Shown: positions 25,984 through 35,294, counted from the first letter of the stretch. The stretch is DNA of 64,000 nt from an uncultured Porphyromonas sp. (GCF_938039215.1 NZ_CALHVI010000019.1:30635-94634); one strand, 5' to 3'. Numbers and translations: made by a program. Notes: generated by a model from the sequence alone, not told the origin.

Positions 25984-26349
25984 TTAGAGGACTTCAGGCG
26001 CGAGAGAAACGATCTTCATATTCACGGCACGCAGCTCACGAGCCACAGGGCCGAAGATACGGCTACCACGCATATCGCCAGCAGCGTTGAGGAGTACGCA
26101 AGCGTTGTCATCGAAGCGGATGTAGGAGCCATCGGGACGACGGACTTCCTTCTTGGTACGCACGATGATCGCCTTGGAGACGACCCCCTTCTTCAGGTCA
26201 GAAGAAGGGATGACGCTCTTGACAGCAACGACGATGATATCACCGACAGAGGCATAGCGACGGCGAGTCCCGCCGAGGACACGGATACAAAGGGCTTCCT
26301 TAGCTCCGCTATTGTCTGCTACTACGAGTCTTGATTCTTGCTGGATCAT
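25984..26349 (-). CDS. rplN: 50S ribosomal protein L14
   Basis: 121 residues beginning MIQQESRLVVADNSGAKE, the canonical L14 start, and ending VARELR...KIVSLAPEVL. Sits at the subunit interface. 3 bp separate it from rpsQ. Confidence 0.98.
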   Translation of the reverse strand: MIQQESRLVVADNSGAKEALCIRVLGGTRRRYASVGDIIVVAVKSVIPSSDLKKGVVSKAIIVRTKKEVRRPDGSYIRFDDNACVLLNAAGDMRGSRIFGPVARELRAVNMKIVSLAPEVL

Positions 26350-26352
26350 ATA

Positions 26353-26610
26353 CTACTTAGCTCTTTCGATAATATTGACTAATCTCCATCTCTTGGTACG
26401 GCTCAAAGGGCGAGTCTCCATGATACGGACAGTATCACCGATGTTGCACTCGTTCTTCTCGTCGTGAGCATGGTACTTCTTCGTCTTGTTGACGAACTTA
26501 CCATAGATAGGGTGCTTTTCCTTCCACTTGACAGCGACCGTGATGGTCTTGTCCATCTTATTGGAAGAAACGACGCCTACACGTTCTTTTCTTAATCTTC
26601 TCTGTTCCAT
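26353..26610 (-). CDS. rpsQ: 30S ribosomal protein S17
   Basis: 85 residues with RKERVGVVSSNKMDKTITVAV and IMETRPLSRTKRWRLV, both S17 signatures. Early 16S-binding protein. Lies 12 bp after rpmC. Confidence 0.97.
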   Translation of the reverse strand: MEQRRLRKERVGVVSSNKMDKTITVAVKWKEKHPIYGKFVNKTKKYHAHDEKNECNIGDTVRIMETRPLSRTKRWRLVNIIERAK

Positions 26611-26622
26611 CGGGCGGACACA

Positions 26623-26820
26623 TTAATTGTTGTTGAGTTCACGCTCACGAAGAATAGTCTTCATCTGAGCGATCGTGCGACGCATGCGGCGGAGCTCAGC
26701 AGGAGAATCTGCTGGGGTGACTGCATGGTCAATGCGCTTCTTGTCGTAAGCTGCCTCTTCGGCTACCACACGCTCCTGTAGCTCAGGCGTAGTGAGCGCC
26801 TTAATCTCTGCTAGTTTCAT
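26623..26820 (-). CDS. rpmC: 50S ribosomal protein L29
   Basis: 65 residues, two-helix L29: N-terminal EIKALTTPELQERV and C-terminal RRMRRTIAQMKTILRERE. Located at the tunnel exit. Starts 8 bp after the rplP stop. Confidence 0.96.
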   Translation of the reverse strand: MKLAEIKALTTPELQERVVAEEAAYDKKRIDHAVTPADSPAELRRMRRTIAQMKTILRERELNNN

Positions 26821-26828
26821 CTCTTCTA

Positions 26829-27263
26829 TTACAGGTTAGTGTTAGACATATCGTAGTCACGACGGACGACGAACTTGGTAGTGACGGGGAGCTTCTGCGC
26901 AGCAAGGCGGAGCGCTTCCTTAGCGATCTCGAAGGAAACACCTTCGATCTCGAAGAGCATACGACCTGGCGTAACGTTGGCTACGAAGCCTTCAGGAGAA
27001 CCCTTACCCTTACCCATTCGGACGTCGGCAGGCTTCTTGGTGATAGGCTTATCTGGGAAGATACGTACCCAGACCTGACCCTGACGCTGCATATAGCGAG
27101 TCACAGCGATACGAGCTGCTTCGATCTGACGACCAGTGATCCAGCGAGTGCCGAGTGACTTGATCCCGAAAGAACCGAAGGCGAGCTGGTTGCCGCGCTG
27201 GGCGTTACCCTTAGCGCGACCCTTCTGGACTCTTCTAAACTTAGTTTTCTTAGGTTGTAACAT
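26829..27263 (-). CDS. rplP: 50S ribosomal protein L16
   Basis: 144 residues with GNQLAFGSFGIKSLG, a family-typical ARIAVTRYMQRQGQVWVRIFPDKP, and the RMGKGKG segment near residue 80. Organises tRNA contacts in the large subunit. Confidence 0.98.
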   Translation of the reverse strand: MLQPKKTKFRRVQKGRAKGNAQRGNQLAFGSFGIKSLGTRWITGRQIEAARIAVTRYMQRQGQVWVRIFPDKPITKKPADVRMGKGKGSPEGFVANVTPGRMLFEIEGVSFEIAKEALRLAAQKLPVTTKFVVRRDYDMSNTNL

Positions 27264-27285
27264 TGCTGTCTTCTGTTCTTATACG

Positions 27286-28035
27286 TTAGCGATTGCCTCC
27301 TCTTCTGCCACCACGACCATCACGACGGCTGTCACGACGATCACGGCCACCTTCACGGCGACCACCGTGACCTGGCTGAGGGTTGGTGAACGAAGGAGCT
27401 AGGTCACGCTTACCGTAGACTTCACCCTTGCAGATCCACACCTTGATACCGAGGATACCGACCTTGGTCAGAGCTTCAGCCTGAGCATAGTCGATGTCGG
27501 CACGGAGTGTGTGCAGTGGGGTACGTCCTTCCTTGTACATCTCGGAGCGAGCGATTTCAGCACCATTCAGACGACCAGAGATCTGTACCTTGATCCCTTC
27601 TGCTCCACCACGCATAGCAGCACCGATGGCACCCTTTACTGCGCGACGATAAGCGATCTTCCCTTCGAGCTGACGAGCGATGTTGTCAGCGACAATCGCA
27701 GCATCGATATCTGGACGACGAACTTCAAAGATGTTGATCTGAACATCCTTGTTGGTGATCTTCTTGAGCTCTTCCTTGAGCGTATCTACATCCTGGCCAC
27801 CCTTACCGATCACGATGCCTGGACGTGCCGTGCAGATGGTGATGGTGACGTTCTTGAGAGCACGCTCGATGACGATACGAGAGACACTAGCCTTAGCCAG
27901 ACGGACGCTGAGGTAGCGACGCAGGCGGCTATCTTCAAGAAGCTTGTCACCGTACTTACGACCGCCATACCAGTTGGAATCCCATCCACGGATGTATCCC
28001 AAACGACTGCTAATAGGATTAATCTTTTGTCCCAT
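27286..28035 (-). CDS. rpsC: 30S ribosomal protein S3
   Basis: 249 residues: N-terminal MGQKINPISSRLG, a KH domain near 60-110 (GIVIGKGGQDVDTL) and the C-terminal S3 domain. A Gly/Arg/Asp-rich tail of about 25 residues (GGRREGGRDRRD) extends beyond the E. coli length; such tails are common in Bacteroidota. mRNA entry-channel protein. Confidence 0.98.
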   Translation of the reverse strand: MGQKINPISSRLGYIRGWDSNWYGGRKYGDKLLEDSRLRRYLSVRLAKASVSRIVIERALKNVTITICTARPGIVIGKGGQDVDTLKEELKKITNKDVQINIFEVRRPDIDAAIVADNIARQLEGKIAYRRAVKGAIGAAMRGGAEGIKVQISGRLNGAEIARSEMYKEGRTPLHTLRADIDYAQAEALTKVGILGIKVWICKGEVYGKRDLAPSFTNPQPGHGGRREGGRDRRDSRRDGRGGRRGGNR

Positions 28036-28040
28036 CTGGT

Positions 28041-28445
28041 TTAGTTCTCTTTATTGGTTAGTGAATCGACAAAGATCGTGACGTGGTTCGAACGCTTACG
28101 GATACGGTAGCCACGACCCTGAGGGGCGGGGCGCATACGCTTGAGCGTAGCAGCACCGTCGACGAAGATGCGAGAGATGTAGAGCTCACCATCTTCGGCC
28201 TTACGTCCATTCTTCTCTTCCCAGTTAGCGATAGCTGAGCGGAGGAGCTTTTCCACGCGAGCAGCGGCTTCCTTGTTAGAGAACTTGAGTACCCCGAGCG
28301 CACGACCTACTTCCATGCCACGCACGAGGTCAGCCACGAGACGCATCTTACGAGGCGAGGTGGGGACGTTGCGGAGCGAAGCGAAGTACGTAGACTTCAG
28401 GGCTTGCTTTCTTTCTTCGGCTGATATTTTCTTTCTTGCACCCAT
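28041..28445 (-). CDS. rplV: 50S ribosomal protein L22
   Basis: 134 residues with NVPTSPRKMRLVADLVRG and the beta-hairpin tip region RMRPAPQGRGYRIRKRSNH that lines the exit tunnel. Lies 5 bp upstream of rpsC. Confidence 0.97.
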   Translation of the reverse strand: MGARKKISAEERKQALKSTYFASLRNVPTSPRKMRLVADLVRGMEVGRALGVLKFSNKEAAARVEKLLRSAIANWEEKNGRKAEDGELYISRIFVDGAATLKRMRPAPQGRGYRIRKRSNHVTIFVDSLTNKEN

Positions 28446-28488
28446 TGTTTCTTTTCTTACTTAAAGGTCTGAATTACTTCCAGCCGAA

Positions 28489-28758
28489 TTACTTCTTCTT
28501 GTTACCGCCATGACCACGGAAGGTACGCGTAGGAGAGAATTCTCCGAGCTTGTGCCCTACCATGTTTTCGGTGATGAACACGGGGATGAACTTATTCCCG
28601 TTGTGTACGGCAATCGTATGACCGACGAAGTCAGGGCTGATCATCGAGGCGCGAGCCCAAGTCTTGATGACGACCTTCTTGCCAGATTCATTCATCGCCA
28701 AGACCTTCTTCTCGAGCTTCAGGTTGATATATGGACCTTTCTTTAATGAACGACTCAT
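28489..28758 (-). CDS. rpsS: 30S ribosomal protein S19
   Basis: 89 residues beginning MSRSLKKGPYINLKL and containing VGHKLGEFSPTRTFRGHGG, the S19 signature. Head-domain protein near the A site. Confidence 0.98.
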   Translation of the reverse strand: MSRSLKKGPYINLKLEKKVLAMNESGKKVVIKTWARASMISPDFVGHTIAVHNGNKFIPVFITENMVGHKLGEFSPTRTFRGHGGNKKK

Positions 28759-28778
28759 AATTCTTTTTGATTAATCAG

Positions 28779-29603
28779 TTACTTCTTACGTCTCTCGATG
28801 ATGTACTTAGACGAGTGCTTCTTAGGAGCACGAGTCTTGAGACCCTTAGAGTAGAGACCCGTACGAGAGCGTGGGTGACCACCAGAAGCGCGGCCTTCAC
28901 CACCACCCATTGGGTGATCTACAGGGTTCATGACGACACCTCGGTTGTGAGGACGACGACCGAGCCAACGGCTACGACCGGCCTTCCCTGAGCGCTCGAG
29001 GGCGTGGTCTGAGTTACCTACGGCACCGATGGTAGCCTTACAGGCGGAGAGGATACGACGAGTCTCTCCCGAAGGCATCTTGATGACAGCGTAGAGACCT
29101 TCGCGAGAAGTAAGCTGAGCGAAGACACCCGCAGAGCGGACCATCTTAGCTCCCTGACCTGGACGAAGCTCGATATTGTGAATGATCGTACCGACAGGGA
29201 TGTTAGCCAGGGGAAGGCTGTTCCCTACCTCAGGAGCTGCTTCAGCACCTGACATCACTTGCTGACCTACCTGCAGGCCGTTAGGAGCGAGGATATAAGC
29301 CTTCGCACCGTCGGCGTAGTACAGCAGAGCGATACGAGCTGTACGATTTGGATCGTACTCGATGCTCTTGACCGTAGCAGGGATACCGTCCTTGCTTCTC
29401 TTGAAGTCGATAAGACGCAGCTTCTGCTTGTGACCACCACCGATGTAGCGCATGGTCATCTTACCGGTGTTGTTACGACCACCGGACTTCTTCTTACCTA
29501 CGACAAGGGACTTCTCTGGTGCGCTGGCAGTGATGTTATCGAACGCACCAATAACCTTATGTCTTTGCCCCGGGGTAGTGGGCTTGAGTTTACGTATTGC
29601 CAT
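28779..29603 (-). CDS. rplB: 50S ribosomal protein L2
   Basis: 274 residues with KSGGRNNTGKMTMRYIGGGHK and GVVMNPVDHPMGGGEGRASG, the latter with the His conserved in peptidyl-transferase centre assembly. Standard place between rplW and rpsS. Confidence 0.98.
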   Translation of the reverse strand: MAIRKLKPTTPGQRHKVIGAFDNITASAPEKSLVVGKKKSGGRNNTGKMTMRYIGGGHKQKLRLIDFKRSKDGIPATVKSIEYDPNRTARIALLYYADGAKAYILAPNGLQVGQQVMSGAEAAPEVGNSLPLANIPVGTIIHNIELRPGQGAKMVRSAGVFAQLTSREGLYAVIKMPSGETRRILSACKATIGAVGNSDHALERSGKAGRSRWLGRRPHNRGVVMNPVDHPMGGGEGRASGGHPRSRTGLYSKGLKTRAPKKHSSKYIIERRKK

Positions 29604-29611
29604 TGTTGAAC

Positions 29612-29905
29612 TTAGATGTTAGCGTAAAAGTCGATGGTCTGACCCTTTTCAAGTGTAACGACAGCCTTCTTAAACGCAGCGACCTTGCCACGGATGAGTC
29701 CACTCTTCGTATAGCGAGCCTTACGCTTACCGCTATAGTTCACGGTGTTTACACTTTCGACCTTTACATTGTACAGAGCCTCGACGGCCTTCTTGATCTC
29801 GATCTTGTTGGCATCAGGAGAGACGCGGAAGACGTAGCGCTCGGCAGTCTTCTCAGTCAGGGCAGTTGTCTTCTCCGTGATAACGGGCTTGATGATAATT
29901 CCCAT
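29612..29905 (-). CDS. rplW: 50S ribosomal protein L23
   Basis: 97 residues with IIKPVITEKTT at the start and a central VNTVNYSGKRKAR. Tunnel-exit protein and docking site for trigger factor and SRP. 8 bp before rplB. Confidence 0.96.
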   Translation of the reverse strand: MGIIIKPVITEKTTALTEKTAERYVFRVSPDANKIEIKKAVEALYNVKVESVNTVNYSGKRKARYTKSGLIRGKVAAFKKAVVTLEKGQTIDFYANI

Positions 29906-29924
29906 GATTCAGTATCTCCTTTGA

Positions 29925-30554
29925 TTATGCCTTAAACTGTTCGTTGATCACCGCTACAGCAGCCTCCGTCAGGACGAGCTTCTTGCAGTCAAGTACCGAG
30001 TAGGTATTGAGCTGGAAAGCGTTCATCACGCGAGCGGAAGGAAGGTTGCGGGAAGAGAGGACGAGGTTGTCCGAGAGAGCTTCGACGACGAAGAGCGCCT
30101 TCTGGTCAGCTACATGGAGTGCTTCAGAGAGAGCGACGAAGTCCTTCGTCTTAGGAGCAGCTAGCTCGAAGTTCTCGACGACGATGATCGCCTCAGAGGA
30201 AGCCTTGTAGCTCAGAGCAGAGCGACGGGCAAGAGCCTTGAGCTTCTTGTTGAGCTTGAAGCTGTAGTCACGTGGGGTAGGACCGAAGACACGACCACCA
30301 CCTACGAGGACAGGAGAGTTGATATCCCCACGGCGAGCGCCGCCACCGCCCTTCTGACGGATCAGCTTGCGGGTACTCCCAGAGATCTCACTACGCTCCT
30401 TAGACTTGTGCGTACCCTGACGCTGGTTGGCCAGATATTGCTTTACGTCCAAGTAAATAGCGTGGTCGTTAGGCTGGATAGCGAAGATCGCATCATCGAG
30501 CGTGATCTTACGACCGGTATCTTCTCCCTTGATGTTATAGATGCTCAGTTCCAT
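29925..30554 (-). CDS. rplD: 50S ribosomal protein L4
   Basis: 209 residues. The extended loop contains GTHKSKERSEISGSTRKL and RQKGGGGARRGD, reaching into the exit tunnel. The stop codon of rplC directly abuts its start. In E. coli L4 represses this operon; here no leader structure upstream of rpsJ is available because the str genes are joined on. Confidence 0.97.
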   Translation of the reverse strand: MELSIYNIKGEDTGRKITLDDAIFAIQPNDHAIYLDVKQYLANQRQGTHKSKERSEISGSTRKLIRQKGGGGARRGDINSPVLVGGGRVFGPTPRDYSFKLNKKLKALARRSALSYKASSEAIIVVENFELAAPKTKDFVALSEALHVADQKALFVVEALSDNLVLSSRNLPSARVMNAFQLNTYSVLDCKKLVLTEAAVAVINEQFKA

Positions 30555-31175
30555 TTACTTTTCGATTGCAACGATTGAACCTTTAGCACCGGGCACGCTC
30601 CCCTTGATGAGCAGGAGGTTGTGCTCGGGCATTACCTTGATCACTTCGAGGTTCTGAACGGTGACACGTTCGTTACCCATCTGGCCCGCCATGCGAGTTC
30701 CCTTGAAGACCTTAGCTGGGTACGAACACGCACCGATAGACCCGGGAGCACGAAGACGGTTGTGCTGACCGTGCGTAGTCTGACCGACACCGCCGAAGCC
30801 GTGACGCTTGACTACACCCTGGAATCCCTTACCCTTGGACGTGCCGATTACATCGACGAAGACCGTCCCTTCGAAGAAATTCACGTCGATCACATCACCG
30901 AGATTGTACTGGCTGCAATCGAACCCCTTGAACTCGGCCAAGTGTCTCTTGGGAGCAACGCCAGCCTTCTGGAAGTGACCCTGAAGAGGCTTGGACGTGT
31001 GCTTTTCCTTAGCATCCACGAACCCAAGCTGAAGTGCTTCATAGCCATCCTTCTCAAGAGACTTGATCTGCGTCACCACGCAAGGACCTACTTCAATAAC
31101 AGTGCATGGGATGTTCTTCCCCTCGGCACTGAATACGGATGTCATTCCGATTTTCTTTCCTAATAAACCTGGCAT
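30555..31175 (-). CDS. rplC: 50S ribosomal protein L3
   Basis: 206 residues beginning MPGLLGKKIGMTSVF, with KGKGFQGVVKRHGFGG and GSIGACSYPAKVFKGTRMAG, the segment near the peptidyl-transferase centre. 21 bp after rpsJ. Confidence 0.98.
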   Translation of the reverse strand: MPGLLGKKIGMTSVFSAEGKNIPCTVIEVGPCVVTQIKSLEKDGYEALQLGFVDAKEKHTSKPLQGHFQKAGVAPKRHLAEFKGFDCSQYNLGDVIDVNFFEGTVFVDVIGTSKGKGFQGVVKRHGFGGVGQTTHGQHNRLRAPGSIGACSYPAKVFKGTRMAGQMGNERVTVQNLEVIKVMPEHNLLLIKGSVPGAKGSIVAIEK

Positions 31176-31196
31176 TTCAGTTTCTTATTTAGTTGA

Positions 31197-31502
31197 TCAC
31201 ACCTTGATTTCTACTTCTACACCGCTGGGGAGCTCGAGCTTCATAAGCGCATCGATGGTCTCAGCCGTGGAGTTGTAGATATCGATGAGTCGCTTGTAGG
31301 AGCTAAGCTCGAACTGCTCGCGGCTCTTCTTGTTGACGAAGGTCGAGCGGTTCACCGTGAAGATACGCTTGTGCGTAGGCAGGGGAATTGGACCACTAAC
31401 CACAGCACCAGAGGCCTTGACGGTCTTGACGATCTTCTCTGCCGACTTATCGAGCAGCGTATGATCGTACGACTTCAACTTAATTCTAATCTTTTGGCTC
31501 AT
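31197..31502 (-). CDS. rpsJ: 30S ribosomal protein S10
   Basis: 101 residues with RIKLKSYDHTLLDKSAEKIV and GPIPLPTHKRIFTVNRS. Also the antitermination partner NusE. It lies only 20 bp after fusA, so the S10 series continues from the str series without a visible break and without a tuf gene between them. Confidence 0.98.
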   Translation of the reverse strand: MSQKIRIKLKSYDHTLLDKSAEKIVKTVKASGAVVSGPIPLPTHKRIFTVNRSTFVNKKSREQFELSSYKRLIDIYNSTAETIDALMKLELPSGVEVEIKV

Positions 31503-31522
31503 ATCTCTAGTTGTAATACTAT

Positions 31523-33646
31523 TTACTTGATCAGATCTACACGACCACCTACTTCCTCAAGGACCTGACGAGCGATCGAAGAGGATACTGCTTCGTAGTG
31601 AGAGAAGGTCATCGACGAGGTAGCACGACCAGAAGTGATCGTACGGAGGCTCGTCACGTAACCGAACATCTCTGCCAGGGGCACCTTAGCCTTAACCAGG
31701 CGTGCACCCGAAGGCGTGCTGTCCATACCTTCTACCTGACCGCGACGCTTGTTGAGGTCACCGATCACATCACCCATGTTTTCTTCAGGCGTATCGACTT
31801 CGAGCCTCATGATAGGCTCGAGGAGAACGGGGCCTGCCTGAGCAGAAGCGTTCTTGAAGGCCTGAATAGCACAGATCTCGAAGGAGAGCTGGTCAGAGTC
31901 CACGGGGTGGAACGAACCGTCGAGAAGCGTAACCTTCAGCTTGTCGAGTGCATAACCAGCGAGGACACCGTTGGTCATAGCCTTCTGGAAGCCCTTCTGT
32001 ACAGAGGGGATGAATTCCTTAGGCACGTTACCGCCCTTGACTTCGTCTACGAACTGCAGGTCGCCTTCGAAGCCTTCGTCAGCTGGTTCTACGCGTACGA
32101 TGATATCAGCGAACTTACCACGACCCCCAGTCTGCTTCTTGTAGACTTCACGGAGTTCGACGGGCTTGGTGATAGCTTCCTTGTAAGAGACCTGAGGCTT
32201 ACCCTGGTTAGCTTCGACCTTGAATTCGCGCTTCAGACGGTCGATGATGATCTCGAGGTGGAGCTCACCCATACCGCTGATGACAGTCTGACCTGTTTCT
32301 TCGTTGGTCTGAACACGGAAGGTTGGGTCTTCTTCAGCAAGCTTAGCAAGACCAACACCCATCTTGTCCATATCCTTCTGCGTCTTAGGCTCGACAGCGA
32401 TACCGATAACGGGTTCGGGGAAGTCGATAGATTCGAGGACGATAGGAGCATCTTCAGCGCAGAGCGTGTCACCCGTACGGATGTCCTTGAAGCCTACACC
32501 TGCACCGATGTCACCGCAGCCGATGACTTCCATGGGGTTCTGCTTGCTGGAGTGCATCTGGAAGAGACGAGAGATACGTTCCTTCTTACCCGAGCGAGAG
32601 TTGTAGACATAAGAACCAGCCTGCAGCTCACCAGCGTAGACACGGAAGAAGCAGAGACGACCTACGTAGGGGTCGGTAGCGATCTTGAAGGCAAGAGCCG
32701 TCAGAGGAGAGCTGGGGTCGACCTTACGGACGATCTCCTTCTCGGAGTCGTTGGGGTCCGTCCCGACGATCTCAGGCGTATCCATTGGGCTGGGCAGGTA
32801 AGCTGCGACAGCATCAAGGAGCGTCTGTACACCCTTGTTCTTGAAGGAAGAACCGCAGAGCATAGGGTTGATCTTCATCGCAAGCGTACCCTTACGCAGG
32901 GCAGCACGGATTTCGTCTTCGGTGATCGTAGAAGGATCTTCGAAGTACTTCTCCATGAGGACATCGTCGCAGTCAGCGAGGGTCTCAAGCATCTTGTCAC
33001 GCCACTCTTCGGCTTCAGCCTGCAGTTCAGCAGGGATGTCGATCGTGTCGTAGTGAGCACCCATCGTCTCGTCGTCCCAGACCAGAGCCTTCATCGTGAC
33101 GAGGTCAACGACCCCACGGAAGGTTTCTTCCTGACCGACAGGGATCTGGATAGGACAAGGCGTAGCGCCGAGGACGGTCTTGATCTGGCGGACGACTTCG
33201 AAGAAGTTAGCACCAGAGCGGTCCATCTTATTTACGTAGCAGACACGGGGCACACGGTACTTGTCAGCCTGGCGCCATACCGTCTCACTCTGAGGCTGTA
33301 CGCCACCTACTGCACAGAAGGTAGCGACGGCACCGTCGAGGATACGGAGCGAGCGCTCTACTTCGACCGTGAAGTCTACGTGCCCCGGAGTGTCGATCAG
33401 ATTGATCTTGTACTTCGTGCCGGCGTAGTTCCAGAACGTCGTCGTAGCAGCAGAGGTGATCGTGATACCACGCTCCTGCTCCTGCTCCATCCAGTCCATC
33501 GTAGCACCCCCATCGTGTACTTCACCGATCTTATGCGTCAGACCGGTGTAGAAGAGGATACGTTCGGACGTAGTTGTCTTCCCGGCATCGATGTGGGCCA
33601 TGATGCCGATATTTCTTGTTAGTTCGAGGTGTTTGTGGTCAGCCAT
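31523..33646 (-). CDS. fusA: translation elongation factor G
   Basis: GTPase that drives ribosome translocation. 707 residues with the G1 loop AHIDAGKTTTSERIL near 17-31, the switch region RGITITSAAT, DTPGHVDF near 90, NKMDRSG near 144, and the C-terminal domain IV/V region with EPIMRLEVDTPEENMGDVIGDL. Length and all motifs are normal. It lies between rpsG and rpsJ. tuf is absent on its 3' side. Confidence 0.98.
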   Translation of the reverse strand: MADHKHLELTRNIGIMAHIDAGKTTTSERILFYTGLTHKIGEVHDGGATMDWMEQEQERGITITSAATTTFWNYAGTKYKINLIDTPGHVDFTVEVERSLRILDGAVATFCAVGGVQPQSETVWRQADKYRVPRVCYVNKMDRSGANFFEVVRQIKTVLGATPCPIQIPVGQEETFRGVVDLVTMKALVWDDETMGAHYDTIDIPAELQAEAEEWRDKMLETLADCDDVLMEKYFEDPSTITEDEIRAALRKGTLAMKINPMLCGSSFKNKGVQTLLDAVAAYLPSPMDTPEIVGTDPNDSEKEIVRKVDPSSPLTALAFKIATDPYVGRLCFFRVYAGELQAGSYVYNSRSGKKERISRLFQMHSSKQNPMEVIGCGDIGAGVGFKDIRTGDTLCAEDAPIVLESIDFPEPVIGIAVEPKTQKDMDKMGVGLAKLAEEDPTFRVQTNEETGQTVISGMGELHLEIIIDRLKREFKVEANQGKPQVSYKEAITKPVELREVYKKQTGGRGKFADIIVRVEPADEGFEGDLQFVDEVKGGNVPKEFIPSVQKGFQKAMTNGVLAGYALDKLKVTLLDGSFHPVDSDQLSFEICAIQAFKNASAQAGPVLLEPIMRLEVDTPEENMGDVIGDLNKRRGQVEGMDSTPSGARLVKAKVPLAEMFGYVTSLRTITSGRATSSMTFSHYEAVSSSIARQVLEEVGGRVDLIK

Positions 33647-33667
33647 TGTCTTTTGCTTGTCTTAGAA

Positions 33668-34144
33668 TTAGAATCTGAAGTGAGCAAATGCACGGTTGGC
33701 TTCTGCCATGCGGTGCATATCTTCCTTGCGCTTGAAGGCAGCACCTTGGCTATTGAATGCATCCATGATCTCTGCTGCAAGCTTATCTGCCATGGTCTTA
33801 CCACCACGCTTGCGAGCAAAGAGGATGAGATTCTTCATGGAGATAGATTCCTTACGCTCAGCGCGAATCTCCGTTGGCACCTGGAAGGTAGCACCACCGA
33901 TACGGCGGCTCTTGACTTCTACCTGAGGAGTGATGTTATCGAGCGCAGCCTTCCAGATCTCCAGAGCAGACTTGTCTTCCTGCTGGATCTTCTTGCCTAC
34001 GATCTCAAGCGCGGTGTAGAAGATATCGAAGGCGATATTCTTCTTACCGTCGTACATCAGGTGATTAACGAACTTCGTCACCTTTACGTCACCAAATACG
34101 GGATCAGGTAGTACCTGTCTCTTTTTGGGTTTAGCTTTTCTCAT
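33668..34144 (-). CDS. rpsG: 30S ribosomal protein S7
   Basis: 158 residues with MRKAKPKKRQVLPDPVFGD, LMYDGKKNIAFDIFYTAL and RRIGGATFQVPTEI, all S7 signatures. Organises the 30S head and contacts E-site tRNA. The gap of 233 bp to rpsL is unusually long. Confidence 0.98.
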   Translation of the reverse strand: MRKAKPKKRQVLPDPVFGDVKVTKFVNHLMYDGKKNIAFDIFYTALEIVGKKIQQEDKSALEIWKAALDNITPQVEVKSRRIGGATFQVPTEIRAERKESISMKNLILFARKRGGKTMADKLAAEIMDAFNSQGAAFKRKEDMHRMAEANRAFAHFRF

Positions 34145-34377
34145 TGCTTAATGTAATTGCGTTTCTTTCGATTGGTTGTGCTTGGATCTTCTTCAACGCT
34201 CCCGCTGGAGCATTTACTCAACCTTGCTAGCCTATCCAACGAACTCAAGAAACTTGGTTCTATTGATTCTTAGCTTGCCTCTCATCTTAGCCCCTCTCGA
34301 GGCCAGAGCTAGTGAGGCTCTTGGGTCGGCGAGACTCCTCGTCTCTCCGGAGGGTTAGCGTTTACGCCGCTAGGGTC
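34145..34377 (-). other. Long rpsL-rpsG intercistronic spacer
   Basis: 233 bp between two genes that are normally close together. It has no ORF or promoter consensus. On the minus strand it holds a GAGAC/GTCTC small hairpin near 34335-34350 and several GAGGC/GCCTC-type complementary stretches. In E. coli the shorter S12-S7 spacer is the S7 feedback site, so a regulatory role is possible but not shown. Confidence 0.4.
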
Positions 34378-34782
34378 TTACTTCTTACCCTTAGCTGGAG
34401 CAGCCTGACCTGGCTTAGGACGCTTAGCACCATACTTAGAGCGGCGCTGCAGACGACCATTGACACCAGCTGTATCGAGCGAACCACGTACGATGTGGTA
34501 ACGAACCCCTGGCAGGTCCTTCACACGACCACCACGTACCAGCACGATGCTGTGCTCCTGAAGGTTGTGACCTTCACCTGGGATGTAAGCGTTGACTTCC
34601 TTACCATTCGTCAGGCGGACACGAGCGACCTTACGCATCGCAGAGTTTGGCTTCTTAGGGGTCGTCGTGTACACACGCACACAGACACCTCGGCGTTGGG
34701 GGCAGGAGTCCAGAGCAGGGCTCTTACCCTTCTCGACGAGCGACTCACGTCCCTTTCTAACCAATTGTTGAATAGTTGGCAT
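34378..34782 (-). CDS. rpsL: 30S ribosomal protein S12
   Basis: 134 residues with the decoding-centre loops KKPNSAMRKVARVRL and PGVRYHIVRG. Lysines that, when changed, give streptomycin resistance in other bacteria are the normal Lys here (PKKPNSA and GRVKDLPG). A Lys/Pro/Ala-rich tail closes the protein. First gene of the str-S10 operon, 82 bp after the promoter box at 34864. Confidence 0.98.
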   Translation of the reverse strand: MPTIQQLVRKGRESLVEKGKSPALDSCPQRRGVCVRVYTTTPKKPNSAMRKVARVRLTNGKEVNAYIPGEGHNLQEHSIVLVRGGRVKDLPGVRYHIVRGSLDTAGVNGRLQRRSKYGAKRPKPGQAAPAKGKK

Positions 34783-34863
34783 TTCGTTTCTACTTATGTT
34801 TGAATAACTTATCTACTGATTAGTAGCCACAGAGCATACTATAGGTATACTCCACGAAGTGCA

Positions 34864-34871
34864 CAAAGGTA
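34864..34871 (-). promoter_or_regulatory. TACCTTTG -7 box for the str-S10 operon
   Basis: Exact TAnnTTTG match on the minus strand in an AT-rich setting, leaving a leader of about 75 nt before rpsL. Confidence 0.7.
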
Positions 34872-35294
34872 CACATAATTCACGAATATACAATAGGATG
34901 CGTCTATTTTAGTCTCGACCTTCTATCTTCACCCCTCGGGGGAAGGCTTCTCCCCTACCCCTATCTTGCGCTTGCCTCTTTCGACTCAATGGAGCCTCAA
35001 GAAGCCCCAAGAAACAGTCCGAACTTCTGTCCAAACTCTACGAGCACTTTAACTTCCCTAGAGGCGCTACTAGCGCCACCCAAGAAGCAACAGTAGCACC
35101 TCCAAAGAGGCAACAGTAGCGCCTCCGACATCTCGCCTGCACCTCCTATTAGCCGAAATCTGCAAGAGCTCTTTTCTACTCCCACTGAACAGCTATTCCC
35201 CTCACAGAAGGCCCTTACCCTGAAGAGAGCGAGTGGCAAGTGAAGAAGGGGAAGGCAAGGCAGAGGAAAGGGAAGAGGGATGGGACAAAAGCAA

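Noticed and set aside
28060..28110. tRNA-like GGTTCGAA motif
   Set aside because: It lies inside rplV coding sequence and no cloverleaf can be formed around it. I found no tRNA gene in the window.
31598..33622. 674-codon plus-strand frame
   Set aside because: Exact antisense of fusA. High-GC codon bias leaves few stops on the opposite strand.
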